Assembly: GCA_021838785.1 (NCBI GenBank)
Contig: JAKCCV010000011.1
Location: 55,663-119,662 of the forward strand
DNA length: 64,000 nt
Reading direction: 5' to 3'
DNA from: Acidobacteriota bacterium
Lineage (GTDB): Bacteria > Acidobacteriota > Terriglobia > UBA7540
Part shown: one piece after another, positions 56,039-63,946 of the stretch
Position numbering within the stretch: the stretch's first letter is position 1
Layout: each line of letters opens with the position of its first letter
Program-made: the position numbers and the translations under genes
Notes under the pieces: model-generated
Database searches by the model: none
Told to the model about the DNA's origin: nothing
What the model saw: the letters and a program-made list of their open reading frames with translations, nothing else

Positions 56039-56288
56039 CTTTGACCCGCGCGCTTTCAACGAGCTGGAAAAGCTCGGCCGTCAAGCGCAGAGCAGAATCG
56101 TTCGCTATTTTCAGGAACGCATAGCGGGCAGAGAGGGTCCCCGGCGGCTGGGTAAAGCACTTAAAGGAGAGAAGGGCGAGTTGTGGCGCTTTCGGATCGG
56201 TGATTACCGGGCCATTTGCCGGATTCAAGATGACCGCTGGAACGTGCTGGTACTACGCGTGGCGCATCGTCGAGAGGTTTACCGTTAA
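56022..56288 (+). CDS. relE: RelE-family mRNA interferase toxin
   Basis: 88 aa, start TTG at 56022 inside the antitoxin gene. 'MAWTVSFDPRAFNELEKLGRQ' is the canonical RelE/ParE opening; the conserved 'KGELWRFRIGDYRAICRI' and 'VLRVAHRREVYR' contain the Arg, Arg and Tyr used for ribosome-dependent mRNA cleavage. Expected to cut mRNA in the ribosomal A site when free of antitoxin. Ends 19 bp before the second asnS-derived repeat. Confidence 0.9.
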   Translation: MAWTVSFDPRAFNELEKLGRQAQSRIVRYFQERIAGREGPRRLGKALKGEKGELWRFRIGDYRAICRIQDDRWNVLVLRVAHRREVYR

Positions 56289-56307
56289 CACGCGCCAACC
56301 AAGCGAA

Positions 56308-56383
56308 TCGTCGCCTGGATTTGCGGCCTCGATCACGTCCGCGAAACCATTCCGTTTCCCCGCATGCTCTACCGCTTGACGCC
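56308..56383 (+). repeat. Direct repeat, copy 2: detached asnS 3' end fragment
   Basis: Identical to 55657-55732 over 76 bp, then ends in CCATAG where asnS has CCGTAA. It even retains an in-frame stop, so it looks like the old end of asnS displaced by the insertion of 55733-56307. It is not translated by itself. Confidence 0.95.
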
Positions 56384-56468
56384 ATAGCGGGCCGGCCTCC
56401 GCATGGAGCGTGGGCTCGCGTTATGATATTCGGTTCACGGATGTCGCCGACATGAAGCGAGTGGGGCC

Positions 56469-57374
56469 ATGAAAATTCGCATCTTGGGTGTTCCTCTTGA
56501 TCTCGGCCAGGAACGGCGCGGCGTGGACATGGGCCCCTCCGCCATGCGCGCCGCGGGATTGAATGCCACCCTGAAGAGTCTTGGCCACCAGGTGGAGGAC
56601 GCTGGAAATATTCACGTTAAGAACCCTGAAGAACAGCACTATGGCGACCGTCACGCCAAGTATTTGAACGAAATTGCGGAAGCCTGCCGTGAGGTCGCGC
56701 ACCAGATTTACCAGACGCTTGAGACCGGCAGTTTTCCTCTCTCGCTCGGCGGCGACCACTCAATGGTCATCGGCACGCAGGCCGGCGTCGCCAAATTTTA
56801 CCGCGATCGCGAGCAGAACGTTGGTTTGCTGTGGATTGACGCTCACGCCGACATGAATACGCCCGAAACCAGCCCCAGCGGCAACATCCACGGCATGCCT
56901 TTTGCCGCGACGCTGGGATTCGGCCCGGAACCCTTGGTCGGCATCTTCGGCTTTTCGCCCAAGATGCGGGCCAAGAATTGCGTGCTGATCGGCGCGCGCG
57001 ACCTTGACGCGCGCGAGCGCCGCACGGTCAAACAGTCCGGCGTGCACGTCTTCACCATGCGCGACATTGACGAGCACGGCATGAGGGCGGTCATGGAGCG
57101 CAGCGTCGCGTTCGCCACCGAGGGGACGGCGGGCTTCGTCGTTTCATTGGACATGGATGTGGTGGACCCCGATGAAGCGCCGGGTGTCGGCACCCCCGTG
57201 CGCGGTGGTATCACATTCCGCGAAGCGCACCTGGCCATGGAAATGATCTCGGACAGCAAAAAAATGTTGGCGCTTGAAATTGTGGAAATCAACCCGATCA
57301 TAGATGTGTTGAACAAAACCGCTATTTTGGGCGTCGGCTTGGCGGCTTCGGCGCTAGGGAAGAAGATCCTTTGA
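56469..57374 (+). CDS. rocF: Arginase
   Basis: 301 aa. Hydrolyses arginine to ornithine and urea. Two-manganese ligands are in 'SLGGDHSMVIGT', 'LWIDAHADMNTPETSPSGNIHGMP' and 'VVSLDMDVVDPDEAPGVGTP'; the final Glu ligand region is 'LALEIVEINPIID'. All the arginase rather than agmatinase markers (Asn-Thr-Pro-Glu-Thr-Ser, His-Gly) are present. Its stop overlaps the TTG start of the D-Ala-D-Ala ligase gene (TTGA). Confidence 0.93.
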   Translation: MKIRILGVPLDLGQERRGVDMGPSAMRAAGLNATLKSLGHQVEDAGNIHVKNPEEQHYGDRHAKYLNEIAEACREVAHQIYQTLETGSFPLSLGGDHSMVIGTQAGVAKFYRDREQNVGLLWIDAHADMNTPETSPSGNIHGMPFAATLGFGPEPLVGIFGFSPKMRAKNCVLIGARDLDARERRTVKQSGVHVFTMRDIDEHGMRAVMERSVAFATEGTAGFVVSLDMDVVDPDEAPGVGTPVRGGITFREAHLAMEMISDSKKMLALEIVEINPIIDVLNKTAILGVGLAASALGKKIL

Positions 57375-58471
57375 GCAGAAAGATCCGCGTCGGACTGCTG
57401 TTCGGCGGGCGCTCGGGCGAGCACGAAGTCTCGCTCACCTCGGCGAGTTCGGTTTGGAAGGCGCTCGACCCGCGGAAATATGACGTGATTCCGATCGGCA
57501 TCACACGCCAGGGCCAATGGCGTGTCGGTTCGGAAGCCCTCAAGCTGCTCCCGGAGGTGCTCGATCGCGGTACGCCGGTCTTGCCTTCCGCCGATCCCAC
57601 CGGGCCAAATCTGGTGCCGCTGGATCAGAAACGAACTCGGCCCGCGGACCCCCAAGTGGACGTGATCTTTCCCGTGCTGCACGGCACCTTCGGCGAGGAT
57701 GGGACCGTTCAAGGGCTGCTCGAGCTAGCGAACGTCCCCTATGTTGGGGCCGGCGTGTTGGCTTCCGCCGTCGGGATGGACAAGGACGTCATGAAGCGCC
57801 TGTTTCGCGACGCCGGATTGCCGGTGGTGAAATGGGTCTGTGTCGCGCGCAGCGAATGGGAACGGTCGTCGAAGAGCGTCAGACAAAAAATCGAAAAAGA
57901 ACTCCGCTATCCCGTCTTCATCAAGCCGGCCAATCTGGGCTCTTCGGTAGGAATCAGCAAGGTGCGCCATGCGAGGGAGCTTGGACCGGCAATGGACTTG
58001 GCGGCCAAGTATGACCGCAAAATCGTTGTGGAGCGCGGGCTCGACGCGCGCGAAATCGAATGCTCGGTGCTGGGCAACGAGCAGCCGCAGGCTTCAGTTC
58101 CGGGCGAGGTGATTCCGATAAATGAGTTCTACGACTACGAGGCCAAATATCTCAAGGAGGGCTCCGAACTTATTATTCCCGCCCCACTTTCCAAAAGGCA
58201 GGCCGACGAAGTGCGGGACCTGGCGATTCGAGCCTTTCGGGCCATTGACGGTGCCGGCATGGCCCGCGTAGATTTCCTTCTCGATCGGAAAACGCGACGC
58301 ATCTATGTGAACGAGATCAATACCATCCCCGGCTTTACCTCGATTAGCATGTACCCGAAGCTCTGGGAGGCCACCGGGCTCAGTTTCCCTCGGCTCCTTG
58401 ACCGCCTCATTGAGTTAGCGTTGCAACGTCACCGGGATCAATCCCGTCGCGCGACCACCTTGCCGCGCTGA
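57371..58471 (+). CDS. ddl: D-alanine--D-alanine ligase
   Basis: 366 aa. ATP-grasp enzyme joining two D-alanines for peptidoglycan. 'GLLFGGRSGEHEVSLTSA', 'FPVLHGTFGEDGTVQGLLEL', 'VFIKPANLGSSVGISKV', 'VVERGLDAREIECSVLGN' and 'YVNEINTIPGFTSISMYPKL' are all family signatures. Length matches the Ddl group with a longer N-terminus. The start is a TTG overlapping the arginase stop by 4 bp. Confidence 0.94.
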   Translation: MSRKIRVGLLFGGRSGEHEVSLTSASSVWKALDPRKYDVIPIGITRQGQWRVGSEALKLLPEVLDRGTPVLPSADPTGPNLVPLDQKRTRPADPQVDVIFPVLHGTFGEDGTVQGLLELANVPYVGAGVLASAVGMDKDVMKRLFRDAGLPVVKWVCVARSEWERSSKSVRQKIEKELRYPVFIKPANLGSSVGISKVRHARELGPAMDLAAKYDRKIVVERGLDAREIECSVLGNEQPQASVPGEVIPINEFYDYEAKYLKEGSELIIPAPLSKRQADEVRDLAIRAFRAIDGAGMARVDFLLDRKTRRIYVNEINTIPGFTSISMYPKLWEATGLSFPRLLDRLIELALQRHRDQSRRATTLPR

Positions 58472-58542
58472 TTATCTTAATTGGCTTGCCGCCGGCTCTA
58501 TTTCCGGCGCATGGGGCAGGTCTCTTGCGGTCCGTCTTCGGC

Positions 58543-58592
58543 TTGACAGGCGGGTTGGAGGAGGGGTATAAATTAACTATCTGGTTAGTTAA
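58543..58592 (+). promoter_or_regulatory. Promoter and TetR-type operator of the efflux operon
   Basis: TTGACA (58543-58548), an 18-bp spacer and TATAAA (58567-58572) form a near-consensus promoter. A perfect 7-bp inverted repeat TTAACTA-TCTGGT-TAGTTAA (58573-58592) lies directly downstream over the start point, four bases before the TetR ATG at 58596. It is the expected binding site for autorepression. Confidence 0.75.
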
Positions 58593-58595
58593 AAC

Positions 58596-59267
58596 ATGAC
58601 GTCTGTTCTCCCAACTGGCGCAGGCCGGCGAACGACGCGGAACCACCATGGGGCGTCCGCCTCGCGAGCCGCCATCTTACGAGCTGCAGAGCGCGTCTTC
58701 GCCGAGGAAGGCTTGGCGGGTGCGCGCACGGAGGCCATCGCGCGAAGAGCCGGCGTCAACAAGGCGCTCCTGTACTATTACTTCAAGAGCAAAGACGCGC
58801 TTTTCCTGGCGGTGATTGAGGAGCACCTCAAGGAGTTCGAGCGGCGGACTCAAAATGTCTTAGACAGCGGCGGCTGCATTCGAGCCAAGCTTTTGGCCTA
58901 CGTCAGCATGCACTTTGACTTTGTGAGCGCTCGCCCCTTCTTCCCGATTCTGCTACAGCGGACCATGCTGACGGGAGGGCCGGAACTTCAACGTCTGCGT
59001 CAGCGATGGACCTTGCCGGGGATGCGTCGTTTGGTGGAGTTGATTGAGCGAGGGGTGCGAGAGGGTGAACTGCGGCCGACCCACGCAGGTCACGCGCTGA
59101 TGTCCTTGATCAGTCTGACGGTTCATTATTTTGCCACCGCCCCTCTTATCCGTGCCCTCGGGGGCTTTGATCCGTATGACGAGAAGCGCTTGGCTGAGCG
59201 GAAGCGGGAGGCCTTGGAGTTTGTCCGCTTTGGGCTGTTTCGCGATCCCGAGGAGCCTGTGGAATGA
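58596..59267 (+). CDS. TetR-family repressor of an ABC efflux operon
   Basis: 223 aa. Helix-turn-helix 'RAAILRAAERVFAEEG', 'RTEAIARRAGVNKALLYYYF', 'KDALFLAVIEEHL'. C-terminal ligand domain of the CerR/AcrR type ('YVSMHFDFVSARPFFPILLQ'). It is followed with an ATGA overlap by an HlyD-type adaptor and then two ABC subunits, and its promoter carries a perfect inverted repeat, so it likely represses its own operon until a toxic compound binds. Confidence 0.92.
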   Translation: MTSVLPTGAGRRTTRNHHGASASRAAILRAAERVFAEEGLAGARTEAIARRAGVNKALLYYYFKSKDALFLAVIEEHLKEFERRTQNVLDSGGCIRAKLLAYVSMHFDFVSARPFFPILLQRTMLTGGPELQRLRQRWTLPGMRRLVELIERGVREGELRPTHAGHALMSLISLTVHYFATAPLIRALGGFDPYDEKRLAERKREALEFVRFGLFRDPEEPVE

Positions 59268-60313
59268 GCCGTAAAGCCTTGGCCATTCTTCTGGTGGTTG
59301 TGGTGGCCGCCAGCGGGTTGATTTACTTTTTCACCCGCTCCCGGTGGTCCGGCATGGTCCTGACGGGCGTCGTGACCACCGATGAGGTGGTGGTGAGTTC
59401 GCAAGTTCAGGGGCGTATTGCCCAAATGACGGTGGAAACGGGCGATGCCGTTTCCAAAGGGCAACTGCTGGCTCTGATCGCCCCGCAGGAGCTGCGAGCC
59501 AATCAGGCCTATTACGCCTCCGCCATGAAGAGCACGGCCGCACAGGTCGAGGTGGCGGAGGCCAATCTCAAGTTCCAAGAGCTCCAAACGCGCGACCAGA
59601 TTGCCCAGGCCAAGGCGGCGCTCGCGGCGGCGCAGGCGCAGGAAAAGCAAGCGGCAGCCACCCGGGATTTGGACCGCCTCAACTATCGTCGAACCGACGC
59701 GCTTTTTGAGGAAGGTATCAGCTCCCGGCAGGATGATGACCAGGCGCGGGCGGCTTATCTGGCGGCGGACGCGCAGGTCGAATCGCTTCAGAAACAGGTG
59801 GAGGCGCAACGGGCCGCCTTGGCCTTGGCCGAGGCGAATGCGGTGCAGGTAGCAATGCGTGAGCGGCAATTGATTGCCAGCGAGCACCAATTGGCGGCGG
59901 CTCGGGCCCAGAATAAGGTGGCCAAGGTTCAACTGAGCTATACGGAGGTGCGCTCGCCCATCGCAGGTTTAATCTCCCTGCGCGCCGCGCTCCCGGGTGA
60001 AGTCGTCACGCCCGGGCAGCCGATTGTGGTGCTCTATGACCCTGACAACCTCTGGGTCCGCGCCGATGTGGAGGAGACTTATATCAGCCGCATCCGCCTG
60101 GGAGAAAAGTTCCCGATACATTTTCCCGGCGGGCTGGAGCGGACGGGGACCGTTTTTTTCCGCGGCGTGGACGCGGAGTACGCCACGCAGCGTGATGTCA
60201 GCCGAACCAAGCGCGACATCAAAACCTTTGAAATTCGGCTGCGCGTGGATAATAAGGATCGCCGACTGGCGCCCGGCCTGACCGCCTACGTCCAATTACC
60301 TTTTAGCGGCTAA
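59264..60313 (+). CDS. HlyD/MFP-family efflux adaptor protein
   Basis: 349 aa. A signal-anchor helix (about 5-23), then the lipoyl/biotinyl-like half-motif 'GRIAQMTVETGDAVSKGQLL', a long coiled-coil hairpin (about 85-205, Ala/Gln-rich), the second lipoyl half 'YTEVRSPIAGLISLRAALPG', and a beta-barrel domain 'LWVRADVEETYISRI'. It links the inner-membrane ABC exporter to an outer-membrane channel. No outer-membrane gene is in the operon, so it presumably borrows one. Confidence 0.92.
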   Translation: MSRKALAILLVVVVAASGLIYFFTRSRWSGMVLTGVVTTDEVVVSSQVQGRIAQMTVETGDAVSKGQLLALIAPQELRANQAYYASAMKSTAAQVEVAEANLKFQELQTRDQIAQAKAALAAAQAQEKQAAATRDLDRLNYRRTDALFEEGISSRQDDDQARAAYLAADAQVESLQKQVEAQRAALALAEANAVQVAMRERQLIASEHQLAAARAQNKVAKVQLSYTEVRSPIAGLISLRAALPGEVVTPGQPIVVLYDPDNLWVRADVEETYISRIRLGEKFPIHFPGGLERTGTVFFRGVDAEYATQRDVSRTKRDIKTFEIRLRVDNKDRRLAPGLTAYVQLPFSG

Positions 60314-60355
60314 CCATGACGGGGGCCGGCGGCTCGCCAGCCCATCGGAGTCCGT

Positions 60356-61354
60356 GTGAACCCCGCAATCCAGGTTGAAAAGCTAACCAAGCGCTTCAAT
60401 GGATTCACAGCGGTGGACTCGCTGTCCTTTCAGGTTGAAGAAGGGGAAATCTTCGGTCTGTTGGGGCCGAATGGCGCGGGCAAATCCACTCTGATTCGCA
60501 TGTTGACGACGCTGATTCCTCCCACCGAGGGCATCGCGCTCGTCAATGGCTTCGACGTGGTGCGGCAGTCCAATGAGGTTCGGCGCTGCATTGGAGTCAT
60601 CCCGCAGGCGACCACCTCGGACTTGGATTTGACCTTGGTTGAGAATTTGATGATTTTCGCGAAGCTTTACGGGGTGGCTCGAGAGCGACGGACGACCATT
60701 GTCAGGGAACTGCTCTCCGCCGTGGAGTTGGCGGCGTGGGCGGAAAAGCCCGTGAAAAATCTTTCCGGAGGCATGCGTCGCCGGCTGGAAATTGCACGTG
60801 GCTTGGTTCACGAGCCCAAAATATTCTTTCTGGATGAGCCTACGACAGGTCTTGACCCCACCTCGCGCATGGCGGTGTGGGACATGCTGGTGCGGTTGAA
60901 ACGCGATCGAGACCTAACCATCCTGCTCACCACTCACTACATGGATGAAGCCGATAGGCTTTGCGGCCGGATTGCGATTGTGGATCACGGCAAGCTCGCG
61001 GCCCTTGACTCACCGCTCAAGCTGAAGGCCTCCATCCCGGCGGCCAGTTTTGTGGAGGTCAGCTTCACTTCAATTCCCCCGGGTTGGAGCGAGGCGCTTG
61101 AAAGGCTTCCTGAAGTGGCCAGCGTCGAGCGGCACGACAGCGTCTTCCGCATTGCCTCGCATAACGGGCCCCGGACCATGGTGGCGCTGACCGAAGCCGC
61201 CCAGCGGGCCGGCATCGAGGTGGCTTCCCTGTCGGTCAAAAGCACAACCCTCGACGATGTTTTCACTCATTACACAGGGGGACAACTGCGAGATGAGCTC
61301 CAAGAAAGCAAGTTGGACATTAGCCATCTTTACCGGAAGGGTGGCGGCTTCTAA
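60356..61354 (+). CDS. ABC-2 type exporter, ATP-binding protein
   Basis: 332 aa from a GTG. Walker A GPNGAGKST (37-45), signature LSGGM (136-140), Walker B 'IFFLDEPTTGLDP' (156-168), His switch 'LLTTHYMDEADRL'. C-terminal about 100 residues form the DrrA-type extra domain with 'SVKSTTLDDVFTHYTG'. Belongs to the drug-resistance ATPase group (DrrA/CcmA-like, YbhF half). Confidence 0.94.
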   Translation: MNPAIQVEKLTKRFNGFTAVDSLSFQVEEGEIFGLLGPNGAGKSTLIRMLTTLIPPTEGIALVNGFDVVRQSNEVRRCIGVIPQATTSDLDLTLVENLMIFAKLYGVARERRTTIVRELLSAVELAAWAEKPVKNLSGGMRRRLEIARGLVHEPKIFFLDEPTTGLDPTSRMAVWDMLVRLKRDRDLTILLTTHYMDEADRLCGRIAIVDHGKLAALDSPLKLKASIPAASFVEVSFTSIPPGWSEALERLPEVASVERHDSVFRIASHNGPRTMVALTEAAQRAGIEVASLSVKSTTLDDVFTHYTGGQLRDELQESKLDISHLYRKGGGF

Positions 61355-61375
61355 GTCGCTAACGAGGTTTTGCCA

Positions 61376-62488
61376 ATGAACCGAATTCTGGCCCTCATCG
61401 AGCGCGACCTGCGAAAGTTCTTCCGCAGCCCTACCTTAATGTTTGTCTCGATGGTTTTCCCGCTTGTGCAACTCCTGGTTCTTGGCTATGCCTTTGGTGG
61501 AAAGCTGAAAAATCTCAGACTGGGCGTTGTGGACCAGGACCAAGGCCTTTCGGCCCTCCGCCTGCGGGAAATGTTCAACGCCGTGGCTGCCAACGCGAAG
61601 ACCTTTGAAACCGTAGATTACACGGACCTGCATCAGGCCCTCCGCGACTTGCGGGATGGCCGCATCAACGGCGTGATCAATATCCCTCCCAATTTTTCTC
61701 GCGATGTCCTTGAAAATACCTCCCCACAAATTGCAATCATCGAGGACAACACGGATAATTTCGTCGCCAGTGCCCTCCAAGGCGAGCTTGACCAGCTAGT
61801 GCAGGATTACAATCAGCCGCGGGTGCCTCCCCGCGTGAATCCGCAGGTCACGCTCCAGGTGGTCGAACTCTATCCTTACGTCCCTTACATTCAGTACTTG
61901 CTCGCTGGCTCGGTGGTGCTGGCGATTTTCGTTTCCGCCATGATCGGCGGCGGCATTATTTATATTGACGACAAAGCGCGCGGACTGCACGAGGGCTATC
62001 TGGTGACGCCGATTACCAAGTTCGAACTCATTATGGGCTTTAACCTATCCGGGGCCACCAAAGCGGTCATGGCCGGGTTGGTGTTGAGCATTTTGGGCTC
62101 TCTGCTGGCCGGCATTCCCCACCCGCTGGATCCCGGACGGATTGTTCGTCTCGCCGTCGTCACCGTCGTCACCTCGTTGGCGCTCATCAGCATGATGTTT
62201 CTGATGATGGTGAGGGTGGATGATCCGTTGGTTCCTCGCGCGACCTTTGGCGTGCTCAACACGCTGCTGTTTTTCCCGAGCGGCGCGGTTTATCCCATCC
62301 AAGGTTTCCCCGCGTGGATGCGAGCCATCACTACGGTGGACCCTTTCACCTACGCGGTGCATGCGTTCAAGTCATTGCTTCTGAAAAACACCGGCTTCGC
62401 GGCCATCGGGGGCGACTTGCTTTTCCTGACGCTTTTTACCGTTGTGATGATGACCTCGGCCACGCTCCTTTTTCGCCGCACCCTTTGA
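61376..62488 (+). CDS. ABC-2 type exporter, permease
   Basis: 370 aa. N-terminal helix 'FRSPTLMFVSMVFPLVQLLVLGYAFGGKL', a large extracytoplasmic domain, then five helices including the ABC-2 signature 'NTLLFFPSGAVYPIQGFPAWM'. Pairs with the ATPase just upstream to export lipophilic toxins (YhhJ/YbhR-like). An in-frame TTG at 61370 is a less likely start. Last gene of the TetR-controlled operon. Confidence 0.92.
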   Translation: MNRILALIERDLRKFFRSPTLMFVSMVFPLVQLLVLGYAFGGKLKNLRLGVVDQDQGLSALRLREMFNAVAANAKTFETVDYTDLHQALRDLRDGRINGVINIPPNFSRDVLENTSPQIAIIEDNTDNFVASALQGELDQLVQDYNQPRVPPRVNPQVTLQVVELYPYVPYIQYLLAGSVVLAIFVSAMIGGGIIYIDDKARGLHEGYLVTPITKFELIMGFNLSGATKAVMAGLVLSILGSLLAGIPHPLDPGRIVRLAVVTVVTSLALISMMFLMMVRVDDPLVPRATFGVLNTLLFFPSGAVYPIQGFPAWMRAITTVDPFTYAVHAFKSLLLKNTGFAAIGGDLLFLTLFTVVMMTSATLLFRRTL

Positions 62489-62578
62489 AGCGTCGAGTTG
62501 AAGCCTGCGCGCCCTTTCTGGAAGCTCCATCGCAAGCTCAGGGGGTGAGCTTTGGAGGCCTCGCTCGCACGTTGTCCG

Positions 62579-62953
62579 CTATTTCATGAAGAAGAGGGAA
62601 AACAAGAGCACCAGCAGCACCAAACTGCTGACGGCAATATAGAGTCGGTCGCTTTGGAGGGCAAAGGCGCCGATCAGAAACGCCACCCGAGCGACCGGCG
62701 TGGCGATCAACAGCAAAATCCCAATCTGTAAGATTGCCTCCGCGTGACCCTCAAGAGCGCGGTGGAGCATCGTGGCGGCGGAAAAGAAGCGCCCGCGAGT
62801 GGGAATAAAGGTAGCATAATGAGGCAATGCTCCGGCGTGGTGCCACAGGTAAAGCACAAATCCAATCAGGGTCATCGTCGCCGAGAGAAGAACTCCGGTC
62901 CGCAAAACCTCCCCGATGAAAACCTCGACTTGACGATCCTGCACGGTTCGCAT
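62579..62953 (-). CDS. DUF1634 membrane protein, TSUP partner
   Basis: 124 aa with three helices ('TGVLLSATMTLIGFVLYLW', 'ILQIGILLLIATPVARVAFL', 'YIAVSSLVLLVLLFSLFF'). Matches the DUF1634 pattern ('GVLLSATMTLIGFVLY', 'PVARVAF'), which almost always follows a TSUP transporter gene, as here (3 bp gap). Probably an accessory subunit of that transporter. Confidence 0.85.
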   Translation of the reverse strand: MRTVQDRQVEVFIGEVLRTGVLLSATMTLIGFVLYLWHHAGALPHYATFIPTRGRFFSAATMLHRALEGHAEAILQIGILLLIATPVARVAFLIGAFALQSDRLYIAVSSLVLLVLLFSLFFMK

Positions 62954-62956
62954 GGG

Positions 62957-63790
62957 TCAGACCCTTCCTGTCCAGCCGTTGTAAATCATCTCAAGAGCCA
63001 AAACTAAAATAACGGCGGCAAAAATCCAGCGCAGGGACCTGGAACGGGACTTCACCAGCAGCTTCGCTCCCAAGAGTGAACCCGGCAGTATTCCGAGCAA
63101 GACGGGAGCGGCCAAGGCGGGCACGATATATCCCTTGCGCAGATAAATCCCGGCGCTTGCTGCGGCGGTCACGCCGATCATAAAGTTACTGGTGGTGGTG
63201 GAGACCTTGAATGGAACCCGCATGATGCTGTCCATCGCCAGAACCTTGACTGCCCCGGAGCCGATCCCGAGTAAGCCGGAGAGCGTGCCGGCGCCAAACA
63301 TCGTGGCAAATCCGGCCGGAATGTGCGTCACCGAATATGGTTGCCTCTCGCCCCCACCCGTCGGGTAAGCGCCGTTCATCTTCAGGCGGTCTGACCAGGG
63401 ATCGTGCGACACCAGGGCGCTGCCATGCTTTCGCAAGGAGAGATAGACCGAATACAGCAATATGATTCCAAACACGATGGAAATCGTTGCCGTGGGGACG
63501 CGCGTCGCCAGCCAGGCCCCACAAATTGCCCCCACCGTCGTAGCGATTTCCAAAAACATGCCGATTCGCATGTTGGAATATCCTTCGCGCACATAGGCCG
63601 CCGCCGAACCCGACGAGGTGGCAATCACGGAAATGAGGGAAGCCCCGATGGCGTAGCGAAGATTCACGTGAAACGCGAGCGCCAGCATCGGCACGATGAC
63701 CACGCCGCCGCCGAGACCTGTCAGCGAGCCCAGCATCCCCCCAAGAAATGATCCGGCAATCACGAGGCCAGAGAAGAAAAGTTGGGTCAT
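62957..63790 (-). CDS. TauE/SafE (TSUP) family anion exporter
   Basis: 277 aa with about eight helices. 'GSFLGGMLGSLTGLGGGVVIVPML' at the start and 'FGAGTLSGLLGIGSGAVKVLA' in the second half are the paired TSUP repeats. Members move sulfite, sulfoacetate or other small anions. Starts an operon with the DUF1634 gene. Upstream is a probable insertion-sequence end. Confidence 0.9.
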   Translation of the reverse strand: MTQLFFSGLVIAGSFLGGMLGSLTGLGGGVVIVPMLALAFHVNLRYAIGASLISVIATSSGSAAAYVREGYSNMRIGMFLEIATTVGAICGAWLATRVPTATISIVFGIILLYSVYLSLRKHGSALVSHDPWSDRLKMNGAYPTGGGERQPYSVTHIPAGFATMFGAGTLSGLLGIGSGAVKVLAMDSIMRVPFKVSTTTSNFMIGVTAAASAGIYLRKGYIVPALAAPVLLGILPGSLLGAKLLVKSRSRSLRWIFAAVILVLALEMIYNGWTGRV

Positions 63791-63873
63791 TGAGTCAGAA
63801 TTCCCATAGGTCGCCTGCGTTCGGGAGAGAGTCTATTCTTCCCTCCGCGTCCTGTCAACGGCTAAAAGGTTAA

Positions 63874-63925
63874 TGTCGCGGCAAAGTGAAAAGATCCTAT
63901 TCCAGCAAAGTAAGAAGTTCCTGTT
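63874..63925 (+). repeat. Probable insertion-sequence left end with tandem 21-mers
   Basis: GCAAAGTGAAAAGATCCTATT (63881-63901) is followed 24 bp on by GCAAAGTAAGAAGTTCCTGTT (63905-63925), 17 of 21 identical. TGTCGCG begins at 63874. Repeated sites like these often form transposase-binding ends. The edge of the element cannot be fixed because the other end is outside the window. Confidence 0.45.
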
Positions 63926-63946
63926 AAGAACCGGCAAACTGTTGGG

